Origin: Micromonospora terminaliae
Lineage (GTDB): Bacteria; Actinomycetota; Actinomycetes; Mycobacteriales; Micromonosporaceae
Assembly: GCF_009671205.1 (NCBI RefSeq)
Contig: NZ_CP045309.1
Span: 4,092,001 to 4,156,000 of the forward strand
DNA length: 64,000 nt
Reading direction: 5' to 3'
In this document: piece after piece, positions 45,944-56,244 of the stretch
Position numbering within the stretch: position 1 is the first letter of the stretch
Layout: each line of letters starts with the position of its first letter
Notes under the pieces: generated by a model
What the model was told of the DNA's origin: nothing
The model's database searches: none
The model's input: only the letters and a program-made list of their open reading frames with translations
Position numbers and translations under genes: made by a program

Positions 45944-47057
45944 GTTCGGGCGCGCGCGGGGCCGGCACCCGGGCGCCCACGGTCGCCAGTTCGCCGCCCG
46001 CGCCGGCGGGCGCCGGGCTGGCCGGTGCGGCCGCCGCCCGCTCGGCCGCGGTCCGCCGGGGCCGGCCGGGCACCAGTTCCGGGGTACGCCGGGCGGCCCG
46101 GTCCTCGACCCAGCCGACCAGCAGGGTGACCACGCCGACGAGCGCGAACACCAACGCCACGCGGATGGCCAGCCCCAGGAGGTCCTGGTGCGACCAGCCG
46201 ACCACGTCGACCAGCGGGGTGAGCGCCACCACGAACGGCATGTGCCAGAGGTAGACGGTCAGCGCGCGCCGGTTCAGCACGGTGACCACCCGGCCCAGCA
46301 CCGGGGTGCGGTCGACCCAGGCCGCCCCGGCGGGCGCCCGGCCGATCGCCACCAGGACGAACGCCGCCGACCAGAGCGCGTTGCCCAGGTGGATGTCGTT
46401 CAGGTCGTAACCGCGCGGGCCCGGATGGGTGAAGATCCAGCCCAGCCCGGCCGCGCCGAGAGCGAGCGCGAGCGGCACGAGCACCCGGTTGGCCGTGCGG
46501 CGCAGCAGGCCGTCGTGATGGGCGAAGCCGAGCAGCCAGGCGCCGAAGTACAGGCCGAACTCGCGCAGCGCGGCGGGCGGGTTCGCCAGCACGCCGAACT
46601 CGATCACCACGAGCAGCGCGTACGGGGCCAGCAGGGTGGGCAGCGGGGCCCGGCGGAACAGCCAGAGGGCGACCGGCGAGGCCAGCACGAACCACAGGTA
46701 GTCCCGCAGGTACCAGATCGGGCTCAGCGCGAGGGCGCCCCAGTAGTTGGCCGGTGGATCGCTGACCGGGAAGAGCCAGAGCAGCACCTTCGGGGTGAAC
46801 GGCAGCCCGGTGAGCAGCATGGCCGGCACGAAGACCGCGGCGAGGACCCAGAGTGACGGCAGCAACCGGCGAAGCCGGCGCCCCACGGCCGGCACCCCGC
46901 TCCGGTCCAGCGACGCGGCCATCAGTGAGCCGGCGAGCGCGAACATCACCGACATCGCCGGGAAGATCAGGGTCAGCGTCGCCCATCCGGTGACGTGGTA
47001 GACGACGACGCGAACGATGGCCAGGGAGCGGAGCAGGTCGAGGTATCGGTTACGCAT
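45921..47057 (-). CDS. Acyltransferase-3 family membrane protein
   Basis: The 378-residue protein has about ten membrane helices and the starting motif RYLDLLRSLAIVRVVVYHV (conserved Arg and His of the Acyl_transf_3 family). It lacks the SGNH domain of the gene at 9738. Such proteins acylate surface glycans or antibiotics inside the membrane. The C-terminal 50 residues are Ala/Pro-rich and cytoplasmic. It is inserted between the recO-uppS and era blocks. Confidence 0.88.
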   Translation of the reverse strand: MRNRYLDLLRSLAIVRVVVYHVTGWATLTLIFPAMSVMFALAGSLMAASLDRSGVPAVGRRLRRLLPSLWVLAAVFVPAMLLTGLPFTPKVLLWLFPVSDPPANYWGALALSPIWYLRDYLWFVLASPVALWLFRRAPLPTLLAPYALLVVIEFGVLANPPAALREFGLYFGAWLLGFAHHDGLLRRTANRVLVPLALALGAAGLGWIFTHPGPRGYDLNDIHLGNALWSAAFVLVAIGRAPAGAAWVDRTPVLGRVVTVLNRRALTVYLWHMPFVVALTPLVDVVGWSHQDLLGLAIRVALVFALVGVVTLLVGWVEDRAARRTPELVPGRPRRTAAERAAAAPASPAPAGAGGELATVGARVPAPRAPERSDRVPS

Positions 47058-47251
47058 CAGCTCGCGGGGGCGTCGGGGGCAGGGGACAACGCTTCCCTAC
47101 CCTCCGACTCCGCCGGACGAAACGGTGCGCGGGCCGGGGTCAAAAGTGAAACATCCCATAAAACAGACCCGATCCGGACCACCCCCGGCAGGCCCCGCGA
47201 ACGCGGACCGCCGGCCCCGGAAACCGGGATCGGCGGGTCAGATGTGCGCGG

Positions 47252-48148
47252 TCAGAAGCCGAGCTTGCGCAGCTGCTTCGGGTCGCGCTGCCAGTCCTTC
47301 GCGACCCGGACGTGCAGGTCCAGGTAGACCCGGGTGCCGAGCAGCTCCTCGATCTGCCGGCGGGCCGTGGTGCCGACGTGCTTGAGCCGGCTGCCCCGGT
47401 AACCAATCACGATCGCCTTCTGGCTCGGTCGCTCCACGTACAGGTCCGCATAGATCTTCGTGACGTCGCCCTCCGGGATCATCTCCTCGACCACCACGGC
47501 GATCGAGTGCGGCAGCTCGTCCCGGACACCCTCCAAGGCGGCCTCGCGGACCAGTTCGGCCACGAGGACCTGCTCGGGGTCGTCGGTGAGCATGTCGTCC
47601 GGGTAGAGCTGCGGCGACTCCGGCAGGTAGCCGGTCATCACGTCGACCAGGGTGTCCACCTGGTGGCCCGAGACGGCGCTCACCGGCACGACGTCGGCGA
47701 ACTCACCCAGCTCGCTCACCGCGAGCAACTGCTCGGCCAGCCGCTTCTTGTCCACCAGGTCGGTCTTGGTGACCACCGCCAGCACGGTGGCCCGCAGGCT
47801 GGCCAGCTCGCCGGTGATGAATCGGTCGCCCCGCCCGATCGGCTCGTTCGCCGGGATGCAGAGACCGATCACGTCGACCTCGCTCCAGGTCTCCCGGACC
47901 AGGTCGTTCAGCCGCTCGCCGAGCAGCGTGCGGGGGCGGTGCAGGCCCGGGGTGTCGACCAGCACGAGCTGCGACTCGGGCCGGTGCAGCACGGCCCGGA
48001 TGATGTGCCGGGTGGTCTGCGGCTTGTTCGAGGTGATGGCGATCTTGGTGCCGACGATCGCGTTGGTCAGCGTCGACTTGCCCGCGTTCGGCCGCCCGAC
48101 GAAGCAGCCGAAACCGGCCCGGTAGGGACGCTGGGCCGGCTCGCTCAC
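47252..48148 (-). CDS. era: GTPase Era
   Basis: Era binds the 3' end of 16S rRNA and helps assemble the small ribosomal subunit. The 298-residue protein has G1 GRPNAGKST (18-26), G3 DTPGLH, G4 TKTD, and the C-terminal KH domain GYRGSRLKHVGTTARRQIEE. It ends the reverse-strand run phoH-ybeY-CNNM-cdd-era with overlapping starts. Confidence 0.97.
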   Translation of the reverse strand: MSEPAQRPYRAGFGCFVGRPNAGKSTLTNAIVGTKIAITSNKPQTTRHIIRAVLHRPESQLVLVDTPGLHRPRTLLGERLNDLVRETWSEVDVIGLCIPANEPIGRGDRFITGELASLRATVLAVVTKTDLVDKKRLAEQLLAVSELGEFADVVPVSAVSGHQVDTLVDVMTGYLPESPQLYPDDMLTDDPEQVLVAELVREAALEGVRDELPHSIAVVVEEMIPEGDVTKIYADLYVERPSQKAIVIGYRGSRLKHVGTTARRQIEELLGTRVYLDLHVRVAKDWQRDPKQLRKLGF

Positions 48149-48531
48149 TCGACCACCGTGCCGAGGACGGTGCCGTCCGGCGCGGCCACGTGGATCGGCG
48201 CGTCGGCGGCGAGGTCGCGGACCGCGGCGTGCCCCGCACCGTCCAGCGTCGAGGCCTCGGTCACCACCACGGCGGCCTCCAGCCGGCTCGCGCCGGCGGC
48301 CACCGCCGAGGCGACCGCGAGCTGGAGCGCGGTCAGGGTCAGCGACGGCAGCGCCACGCTGGCCGCCGCGTACGTCCGGCCGTCCTGGTCGCGGACCGCC
48401 GCGCCCTCCACGGCACCGACCCGGCCCCGCGCGCCCCGGGCCAGGACGACCAGCTTGCCGTCCTCGGCGCTCAGCTCGGCCGGGTCGGACGGGGTGGGCC
48501 GGGCGGCCGGCACGGCGGGTGACTCAGGCAT
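48145..48531 (-). CDS. Cytidine deaminase-like protein lacking zinc ligands
   Basis: The 128-residue protein aligns in outline with the cytidine deaminase family found next to era in actinobacteria (EDGKLVVLARGARGRVGAVEGAAVRD, ASVALPSLTLTALQLAVASA). The two zinc motifs of active enzymes, HAE and PCxxC, are absent: the first position reads ASVALPS and there is no Cys at all. It is therefore unlikely to deaminate cytidine. It overlaps era (ATGA) and the CNNM gene, so it is cotranscribed. Confidence 0.85.
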   Translation of the reverse strand: MPESPAVPAARPTPSDPAELSAEDGKLVVLARGARGRVGAVEGAAVRDQDGRTYAAASVALPSLTLTALQLAVASAVAAGASRLEAAVVVTEASTLDGAGHAAVRDLAADAPIHVAAPDGTVLGTVVE

Positions 48532-49912
48532 CGGCGGGTTGCCTCTCCTCGGAACGGTTCTGGTTGCCGCGGGGATCGGCCTGCTCGCCGCGCCCCGCGC
48601 TGTCCGGCGTGTCGCCCGGCTCGGCCCGGCTGACCAGCACGGTGTCGATCCGGTTGCGCCGGCCGGTGGTGCCCTCGGCGATCAGCCGCAGCCCGGCCAC
48701 CTCGGCCGCGGCGCCCGGGATCGGCACCCGGCCGAGCGCCTGGGCGAGCAGGCCACCGACCGTCTCCACCTCGTCGGTGGGCAGCTCGGTGTCGAACAGC
48801 TCGCCCAGATTCTCCACCGGCAGCCGGGCGGTCACCCGCACGGCCCCGTCCGCCAGGCGCTCGACCGGCGGGCGCTCGACATCGTACTCGTCGGTGATCT
48901 CGCCGACGATCTCCTCGAGGATGTCCTCGATGGTGACCAGGCCGCCGGTGCCGCCGTACTCGTCGACGACGATGACCAGGTGGTTGCGGGCGGCCTGCAT
49001 CTCCGAGAGCAGGTCGTCGACCGGCTTGGACTCGGGCACGAAGGTCGCCGGGCGCATCAGCTCGGCCACCGGCATCTGCCGCGCCTCCGGGGCGCCCTGG
49101 ATCCGCCGGATCAGGTCCTTGAGGTAGAGCACGCCCAGCACGTCGTCGACGTTCTCGCCGATCACCGGGATGCGGGAGAAGCCGGAGCGCAGGAAGAGCG
49201 CCAGCGCCTGCGCGAGCGTCTTGCTCTCCTCTATCCACACCATCTCGGTCCGGGGCACCATCACCTCGCGGGCGATGGTGTCGCCGAGCGCGAACACCGA
49301 GTGGATCATCTGCCGCTCGCCGTGCTCGACCACACCACGCTGCTCGGCCAGGTCGACCAGCTCGCGCAGCTCGACCTGGGTGGCGAACGGCCCCTCCCGG
49401 AAGCCGCGCCCCGGGGTGACCGCGTTGCCGATCAGGATGAGCAGCGAGGCCAGCGGGTTGAGCGCCCGGCCCAGCCAGCGCACCAGTGGCGCGACCGCGC
49501 GGCCCACCGCGTAGGCGTGCTGCCGGCCGAGGGTGCGCGGCGCCACGCCGACCACCACGAAGCTGACGACGGCCATCGCCCCGGCGGTGACCAGGGCGGC
49601 CCGCCAGCCGGCGCCGAAGGTGTCCACCGCCACCAGCGCGACCAGCGTGGTGGCGGTCAGCTCGGCCAGCAGCCGGAGCAGGAGCAGCAGGTTGAGGTGG
49701 CGCACCACGTCGCCGGCGACGGCCTGGAGGGTACGCGCGCCGCGCGCGCCGTCCCGGGCCAGCTCGGCGGCGCGGGCCGGCGAGACGGCGGCCAGCGCCG
49801 CCTCGGTCATGGCGATGAGGCCGGCGAGCACCACCAGCCCCGCCGCGACGGCGAGGAGGGTGAGATCGGGCAGACCGGCGGGCGCACCGCCGGCCGCCAG
49901 GGTGGTCATCAC
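48524..49912 (-). CDS. CNNM/CorC-type membrane protein with CBS domains
   Basis: The 462-residue protein has a DUF21/CNNM membrane domain with about four helices in the first 180 residues, two CBS domains (about 205-320, [12 protein letters not shown] and [12 protein letters not shown]) and a C-terminal CorC_HlyC domain ([20 protein letters not shown]). These proteins are linked to magnesium/cobalt efflux. It overlaps ybeY at its start (ATGA). It ends with a hydrophilic Arg/Gly-rich tail. Confidence 0.92.
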   Translation of the reverse strand: MMTTLAAGGAPAGLPDLTLLAVAAGLVVLAGLIAMTEAALAAVSPARAAELARDGARGARTLQAVAGDVVRHLNLLLLLRLLAELTATTLVALVAVDTFGAGWRAALVTAGAMAVVSFVVVGVAPRTLGRQHAYAVGRAVAPLVRWLGRALNPLASLLILIGNAVTPGRGFREGPFATQVELRELVDLAEQRGVVEHGERQMIHSVFALGDTIAREVMVPRTEMVWIEESKTLAQALALFLRSGFSRIPVIGENVDDVLGVLYLKDLIRRIQGAPEARQMPVAELMRPATFVPESKPVDDLLSEMQAARNHLVIVVDEYGGTGGLVTIEDILEEIVGEITDEYDVERPPVERLADGAVRVTARLPVENLGELFDTELPTDEVETVGGLLAQALGRVPIPGAAAEVAGLRLIAEGTTGRRNRIDTVLVSRAEPGDTPDSAGRGEQADPRGNQNRSEERQPADA

Positions 49913-50382
49913 TGCGACCGGGTCGACCGCCAGCTGGCCAGCAGTCGGGCCTGGAGACCGAACATCTCCCGCTCCTCCTCCGGCTCGGCGTGGTCGTAGC
50001 CGAGCAGGTGCAGCACGCCGTGCACGGTGAGCAGGTGCAGCTCGTCGGCCGTGGAGTGCCCGGCGGTCGCAGCCTGCTTGGCCGCCACCTCCGGGCAGAG
50101 CACGATGTCGCCGAGCAGGGCCGGCTCACCGCCGGCCGGGGCGCTCTCGCCCGGGCCGTGGTCGACGCTGCCCTCGTCCATGGGGAAGGCGAGCACGTCG
50201 GTCGGGCCGTCGCCACCCATCCAGCGGTGGTTCAGCTCCGACATGTAGTCGATGTCGACCAGCAGCACGGAGAGCTCGGCGAGGGGGTTGACCCCCATCT
50301 CGTCGAGGGCGTGCCGGGCGACGGCGAGCACGGCGTCGGTGTCGACGTCGGCGCCGGACTCGTTGGCGATCTCGATGGACAA
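49909..50382 (-). CDS. ybeY: Endoribonuclease YbeY
   Basis: The 157-residue metalloenzyme acts in 16S rRNA maturation and ribosome quality control. The three zinc-binding His residues are in the motif [11 protein letters not shown] (121, 125, 131). It lies between phoH and the CNNM gene, as in other actinobacteria. It overlaps the CNNM start. Confidence 0.95.
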   Translation of the reverse strand: MSIEIANESGADVDTDAVLAVARHALDEMGVNPLAELSVLLVDIDYMSELNHRWMGGDGPTDVLAFPMDEGSVDHGPGESAPAGGEPALLGDIVLCPEVAAKQAATAGHSTADELHLLTVHGVLHLLGYDHAEPEEEREMFGLQARLLASWRSTRSQ

Positions 50383-50400
50383 CTGTCTTCCTCTGGTGGG

Positions 50401-51459
<1,059 letters not shown>

Positions 51460-51588
51460 AGGTCGGGCCGTCGGGCCCTACGCCACCTGCTCTCGAACTC
51501 GGCGCCGGGCCCTGCTGGCGCGGCGGTCGTGACTCCCATCGTATCGGGTCAACACCCGCGGCACCGCGCCCATTTCCGCGCCGGGAGA

Positions 51589-52965
51589 TCAGTCACCGGC
51601 GCGGAAGTCGTACCCCTCGAAGGTCTCCTGGTGCCGGGTGAAGCGGTAGGTGGCCCAGTGCATCCGCACCACCGCGCCGCGCTCGTCCCGGGTCAGCCGG
51701 AGCAGCTCGCCCACCTCCCGGCCGGCGACCGTGCGGAACACGTCCGGCCGGTCCGGCAGCGGCGCGAACACCGCGGACGGCTTGCCGGCCGGGTCGTCCG
51801 CGCCCCGGGCGCGCAGCGCCCCGTCGTGCCAGGAGAAGACGTACTCGAAGCCCTCGCCCCACCACCGGCCGAGCAGGCCGCGCAGGTGCTCCGGGGCGGG
51901 CGCGCCGGGCTGCCACGGCTCGATGTCGGCCGGGTCGTGCTCGGCGGCGGCGGCGAGCAGCCGGTGCGGCAGCTCGAAGACCTCCACGCCGGTGCCGGAG
52001 GAACCCAGCACGGCGCAGCCCATCGCGCCGGCCGTGCCGTCCCCGCCGCGCCGGCCGTAGACGGCGGCCAGGAAGCCGGGCATCGCGCCGTCGTGCCCCA
52101 CGTGCAACACCCGCGCCGGCTGCGGCACCAGGATCAGCCCCAGGCCGAACCCGCCGGACCAGAGGGTCTCGTCGGTGGTGGTCAGCGGCCAGCGCATCTC
52201 GTCGAGGGTGGCCGGCGCGAGCACGGCGCCGGCCGGGTCCAGCGCGGCCGGGTCGGCCAGGAAGGCCGCCCAGCGCGCCATGTCCGGCGCGGTGCTCCAG
52301 AGCTGCGCGGCGGGGGCCACCGCGCCGAAGTCGGTCGGCGGCTCCGGCCGGGCCTCGTCGGAGTACGCGTCGACCAGGAACCCGGTGGCCGCCCGGTCGC
52401 CGGGCGTGGGGCCGGTGGCGTTCAGCCCCAGCGGGGCGAGCACCCGCTCGGCCAGCACCTCGGCCCAGGTGCCGCCGCGCAACCGGGCGACCAGCTCGCC
52501 GAGCAGGGCCATGCCGAGGTTGGAGTAGTGGTAGCGCCGCCCCGTGGGCAGCACCCGCTCCACCCGGGCCAGGTCGGCGAGCAGCTCGTCGACGCCGGGC
52601 GCGCGCAGGCTGTCCCAGACGTCGCCGTGCGGCTCACGCTGCAGGCCCGCGGTGTGCGACAGCAGCCGGCGTACGGTCAGCTCGCCGTGCGCCGGCAGGT
52701 CGAGGTGCCGCCCGATCGGGTCGTCCAGGTCGAGCAGCCCCTCGTCCCGGCACTGCATGACCAGCACCGAGGTGAAGGTCTTCGTGACCGAGCCGATCCG
52801 GAAGACCGTCTCCGGCGTGAGCGGGGTGTCGTTGCCGGTCCCGCCGACCGCGCAGGTCCAGAGCGGCCGGTCGGCCCGGTGCAGGGCGACCGAGACCGCC
52901 GGGATCCGCCCGTGGGCCTGCGCCTGCCGCACCATCCGGCCGAGCCGGTCCTGCACCGTGATCAT
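51589..52965 (-). CDS. Serine beta-lactamase-like hydrolase (class C/esterase type)
   Basis: The 458-residue protein has the serine beta-lactamase fold: SVTK (Ser 59, Lys 62), YSN near 148, and a HDG-type third motif (HVGHDGAMPGF). A further domain of about 120 residues at the C-terminus (GRWWGEGFEYVFSWHDG) is a lipocalin-like DUF that many such esterases have. There is no signal peptide, so it is probably cytoplasmic and more likely an esterase or peptidase than a drug-resistance enzyme. It interrupts the conserved core block between phoH and HIT. Confidence 0.88.
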   Translation of the reverse strand: MITVQDRLGRMVRQAQAHGRIPAVSVALHRADRPLWTCAVGGTGNDTPLTPETVFRIGSVTKTFTSVLVMQCRDEGLLDLDDPIGRHLDLPAHGELTVRRLLSHTAGLQREPHGDVWDSLRAPGVDELLADLARVERVLPTGRRYHYSNLGMALLGELVARLRGGTWAEVLAERVLAPLGLNATGPTPGDRAATGFLVDAYSDEARPEPPTDFGAVAPAAQLWSTAPDMARWAAFLADPAALDPAGAVLAPATLDEMRWPLTTTDETLWSGGFGLGLILVPQPARVLHVGHDGAMPGFLAAVYGRRGGDGTAGAMGCAVLGSSGTGVEVFELPHRLLAAAAEHDPADIEPWQPGAPAPEHLRGLLGRWWGEGFEYVFSWHDGALRARGADDPAGKPSAVFAPLPDRPDVFRTVAGREVGELLRLTRDERGAVVRMHWATYRFTRHQETFEGYDFRAGD

Positions 52966-52986
52966 GGGGCCAGTCTAGGCAGCGGG

Positions 52987-53337
52987 TCAGCGGCAGAGCA
53001 TCGGGCCGAGCGGCGCACCGCCGAGCAGGTGCGCGTGCACGTGGAAGACCTCCTGGCCGCCGTACGGGCCGGTGTTGAACATCAGCCGGAAGCCGTCCAC
53101 CGTCAGCCCCTCCTCCTCGGCCACCACGGCGGCCGTGCCCAGCAGCTCACCGGCCAGCCCCGGGTCACCCTGAGCCAGGGTGGCCACGTCCGCGTAGTGC
53201 TCCTTCGTAATCACCAGCACGTGGGTGGGCGCCTTCGGGTCGATGTCCCGGAAGGCCAGCGTGGTGGCGGTCTCGCGGACGATGGTGGCCGGGATCTCCC
53301 CGGCGACGATCCGGCAGAACAGGCAGTCGGTTCCCAT
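52987..53337 (-). CDS. HIT-family nucleotide hydrolase
   Basis: The 116-residue protein begins MGTDCLFCRIVAGEIPA (the pair of Cys is the zinc-site part of Hint proteins) and carries the histidine triad FHVHAHLL (His 99, 101, 103). Members hydrolyse nucleoside phosphoramidates or bind purine nucleotides. In actinobacteria a HIT gene usually follows rsmE; here it lies beyond a forward-strand SDR. Confidence 0.92.
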   Translation of the reverse strand: MGTDCLFCRIVAGEIPATIVRETATTLAFRDIDPKAPTHVLVITKEHYADVATLAQGDPGLAGELLGTAAVVAEEEGLTVDGFRLMFNTGPYGGQEVFHVHAHLLGGAPLGPMLCR

Positions 53338-53384
53338 CGGGGCATGGTAAGTCGTCCCGTACCGGCTGAGGCATGATGTGCCGC

Positions 53385-54146
53385 GTGACTTCTCGGGCGG
53401 TGCTGGTGACGGGAGCCTCGCGGGGCATCGGGCGCGCGGTGGCGCGGGCGTTCGCGGAGGGCGGTGATCGGGTGGCGATCCACCACCGGGACTCCGCCGA
53501 GCTGGCCGAGGCGCTGCGGGCGGAACTGCCCGGCGACGGCCACGTCGTGGTCCGCGCCGACCTGGCCGACCCGGACGCGGTCCGGGCCATGGTGGACGAG
53601 GCGGCGCAGCTCCTGAGCGGCCTCGACGTGCTGGTCAACAACGCCGGTGTCTACGGCCCGCGGGACCTGCCGCACCCGGTCTTCGGCAACACCTACGACC
53701 AGTGGCAGGAGCAGTGGCGCCTGGTGCTGGAGACCAACCTGACCGGCGCCGCGAACGCCACCTGGTGCGCCGCCCAGCACATGCGCGAGCGGGGTGGCCG
53801 GATCGTGAACGTGTCGTCCCGGGGCGCCTTCCGGGGCGAGCCGGAGCAGCCCGCGTACGGGGCCAGCAAGGCCGGGCTCAACGCGCTCGGCCAGTCGCTG
53901 GCGCTGGCCCTGGCGCCGTACGGCATCGCGGTGGCGACCGTCGCGCCGGGCTTCGTGGCGACCGACATGACCACCACCCACCTCAGCGGCGAGCGGGGCG
54001 ACGCGATCCGCGCCCAGTCCCCGTTCAACCGGGTGGCCCGCCCCGAGGAGATCGCCGCGGCGGTGCACTGGCTGGCCAGCCCCGAAGCGGAGTGGGCGTC
54101 AGGAACGATCGTCGACCTGAACGGCGCCTCCTACCTCCGCACCTGA
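53385..54146 (+). CDS. SDR-family oxidoreductase
   Basis: The 253-residue protein has the NAD(P)-binding motif TGASRGIG, the NNAG motif, the catalytic Ser (VNVSSRG) and the YGASK active-site pair (Tyr, Lys). It is an FabG-like ketoreductase with unknown substrate. The start is uncertain: the GTG at 53385 is preferred, but an ATG 12 bases earlier (53373) is in frame. It reads against its neighbours and is followed by the palindromic element at 54151-54291. Confidence 0.88.
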   Translation: MTSRAVLVTGASRGIGRAVARAFAEGGDRVAIHHRDSAELAEALRAELPGDGHVVVRADLADPDAVRAMVDEAAQLLSGLDVLVNNAGVYGPRDLPHPVFGNTYDQWQEQWRLVLETNLTGAANATWCAAQHMRERGGRIVNVSSRGAFRGEPEQPAYGASKAGLNALGQSLALALAPYGIAVATVAPGFVATDMTTTHLSGERGDAIRAQSPFNRVARPEEIAAAVHWLASPEAEWASGTIVDLNGASYLRT

Positions 54147-54150
54147 CGAG

Positions 54151-54291
54151 CCTCCCCCACCCCACCCCACCCCGCCCCGTCGATCATGGAGTTGTGGCGC
54201 CCGGTTCGACCCCTTTGCGACCTTCGAGAGCTGCCACAACTCCATGATCGTCCGGCGGAGGGGCGGGGGCGGGGGCGGGGGCGGGGGCGGG
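54151..54291. repeat. C-tract, 18-bp palindrome and G-tract between convergent genes
   Basis: From left to right: a C-rich tract (54151-54179, CCCCAC tandem), a perfect 18-base inverted repeat (54181-54198 with 54233-54250, core GATCATGGAGTTGTGGC) with a 34-base loop, and a G-rich tract (54257-54291, GGGGGC repeated about six times). The C- and G-tracts are mutually near-complementary and could extend the palindrome; alone, the G-tract could form a quadruplex. Confidence 0.85.
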
Positions 54292-55026
54292 TTACCAGCG
54301 GGACAGGCGGGTCGACAGGACGCTCAGGGCGGCTACGCCCGCTGTTGAGGTGCGGAGCACTGACGGGCCCAGGCGGACCGGGTGGGCGCCGGCCGCCTCG
54401 AAGGCCGTGAGTTCGGTGTCGGTGATGCCGCCCTCGGGGCCCACCACCAGGACGATCTCGCCGGTGTCGGGCAGGGCGGCCGTGGTCAGCCGGTCGCCGG
54501 CCTCCTCGTGCAGGACGAACGCGGCGGCCGCACCGGCGATCCGCCGGGTCACCGTGGTGGTGGACTCGTCGGGCGTACCGGCCACCACCGGCAGCCACGG
54601 GCGGCGGGCCTGCTTGGCCGCCTCCCGGGCGGTCGCCGACCACTTCTCCCGGGCCCGTACGCCCCGGTCACCGCGCCACTGCGTCACCGAGCGGGACGCC
54701 GCCCAGGGGACGATCTCGTCCACCCCGACCTCGGTCATCGCCTGCACGGCCAGCTCGCCCCGGTCGCCCTTGGCGATGCCCTGCACCACGACGAGCCGGG
54801 GGACGGGCGCGTCGGCGTACCCCCGGGAGGTGACCCGGAGGTCGAGGGTGCCCCGGCCGACGGCCGTGACCACGGCGCCGGCCGTGCCGCCCCGCCCGTC
54901 GGCGAGCAGCAGCTCCTCGCCGACGCGCAGCCGCTGCACGGTGGCCGCGTGGTGCCCCTCCGGGCCGTCCAGCGTCAGCGTGTCACCGGTCGGCAGCGCC
55001 TCGACCAGGAACAGCGGCGCCGACAC
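54292..55026 (-). CDS. rsmE: 16S rRNA (uracil-1498 N3)-methyltransferase RsmE
   Basis: The 244-residue protein has an N-terminal PUA-like RNA-binding part and a SPOUT-fold C-terminal half with the SAM-binding knot LVVGPEGGITDTE and RLGPSVLRTSTAGV. It methylates U1498 of 16S rRNA. It follows dnaJ by one base and is in the hrcA-dnaJ-rsmE operon under CIRCE. The G-rich tract starts at its stop codon. Confidence 0.95.
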   Translation of the reverse strand: MSAPLFLVEALPTGDTLTLDGPEGHHAATVQRLRVGEELLLADGRGGTAGAVVTAVGRGTLDLRVTSRGYADAPVPRLVVVQGIAKGDRGELAVQAMTEVGVDEIVPWAASRSVTQWRGDRGVRAREKWSATAREAAKQARRPWLPVVAGTPDESTTTVTRRIAGAAAAFVLHEEAGDRLTTAALPDTGEIVLVVGPEGGITDTELTAFEAAGAHPVRLGPSVLRTSTAGVAALSVLSTRLSRW

Positions 55027-55027
55027 C

Positions 55028-56188
55028 TCAGGCGTGCCCGTTGAAGGCGTCGCGCATCCGGGAGAAGAAGCCGCCCTGCTTGGTCAGCTCGGCGACCTCC
55101 TCGCCACGGGTCTTGGCGAAGTCGCGCAGCATCCGCTCCTGGTCGGCGTCGAGCTTCGTGGGGGTCCGCACGTCGAGGTGGACGTAGAGGTCGCCCCGGC
55201 CGGTGCCGCGCAGGTGCGGCACGCCCCGGGCGCGCAGCCGCAGCGTGCTGCCCGGCTGGGTGCCCGCCTTGACGTCGACCGTCTCCTCGCTGTCGAGCGT
55301 CTTGATGGTGAGCCGGGTGCCGAGCGCGGCCGCCGTCATGGGCACGGTGACCCGGCAGTGCAGGTCGTCGCCCTTGCGGGAGTAGACGTCGTGCGGCCGC
55401 TCGTGGATCTCGACGTAGAGGTCGCCGGCGGTGCCGCCGCCCGGGCCGACCTCGCCCTGCTGGGCCAGCCGGATCCGCATGCCGTCCTCGACGCCCGCCG
55501 GGATCTTGACGGTGAGTGAGCGGCGGGTGCGCACCCGGCCGTCGCCCGCGCAGGTCGGGCAGGGGTGCGGGATGGTGGTGCCGTAGCCCTGGCAGACGGT
55601 GCACGGCCGGGCGGAGACCACCTGGCCGAGGAAGGTCCGCTGCACCGACTGCACCTCGCCCCGGCCGCCGCACGCCTCGCAGGTGGCCAGGTGGGTGCCG
55701 GCCGCGGTGCCCGCGCCGGAGCAGGTGGTGCAGAGCACCGCCGTGTCGACGGTGATCGGCGCCTCGACGCCGAACGCCGTCTCGTTCAGGTCCAGCTCCA
55801 GCCGCAGGATCGCGTCGGCGCCCGGCCGGGTGCGCGGCCGGGGACCCCGGCTGCCGCCCGCGGCCCCGCCGAAGAAGGCGTCCATGATGTCCTGGAAGCC
55901 GACGAACGGGCCGGCGCCGCCCGGGCCACCCGCACCCGCGCCCCCGCCGCCCGGGGCGAGCGGGTCGCCGCCCAGGTCGACGATCTGCCGTTTCCGATCG
56001 TCCGACAGGACCTCGTACGCGGCGTTGATGTCCTTGAACTTCTCCTGTGCCTCCGGGTCCGGATTCACGTCCGGGTGGAACTGCCGCGCCAGCTTGCGGT
56101 AGGCGCGCTTGATCTCGTCGTCGGAGGCGTCCCGGCTCACGCCGAGAATGCCGTAGTAGTCCCTGGCCACTGCGTTCGGTGTCCTCAT
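55028..56188 (-). CDS. dnaJ: Molecular chaperone DnaJ
   Basis: DnaJ is the co-chaperone that stimulates DnaK and binds unfolded proteins. The 386-residue protein has the J domain (HPD at 38-40), a Gly-rich linker, and a four-repeat zinc domain ([32 protein letters not shown]), followed by the substrate-binding C-terminal domain. The start used is ATG ([15 protein letters not shown]); a GTG six codons later (VARDYYGIL, 56170) is equally possible because neither has a clear ribosome site. HrcA lies upstream. Confidence 0.96.
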   Translation of the reverse strand: MRTPNAVARDYYGILGVSRDASDDEIKRAYRKLARQFHPDVNPDPEAQEKFKDINAAYEVLSDDRKRQIVDLGGDPLAPGGGGAGAGGPGGAGPFVGFQDIMDAFFGGAAGGSRGPRPRTRPGADAILRLELDLNETAFGVEAPITVDTAVLCTTCSGAGTAAGTHLATCEACGGRGEVQSVQRTFLGQVVSARPCTVCQGYGTTIPHPCPTCAGDGRVRTRRSLTVKIPAGVEDGMRIRLAQQGEVGPGGGTAGDLYVEIHERPHDVYSRKGDDLHCRVTVPMTAAALGTRLTIKTLDSEETVDVKAGTQPGSTLRLRARGVPHLRGTGRGDLYVHLDVRTPTKLDADQERMLRDFAKTRGEEVAELTKQGGFFSRMRDAFNGHA

Positions 56189-56244
56189 GTTTCGTCTCGC
56201 GTTGCGCCGGTCGTCGGCCGGAGCCGGCCGTCGGCCCTGACTGG

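Noticed and set aside
51589..52965. Beta-lactamase as a drug-resistance gene
   Set aside because: No signal peptide and an extra C-terminal lipocalin-like domain point to a cytoplasmic esterase/peptidase of the same fold.
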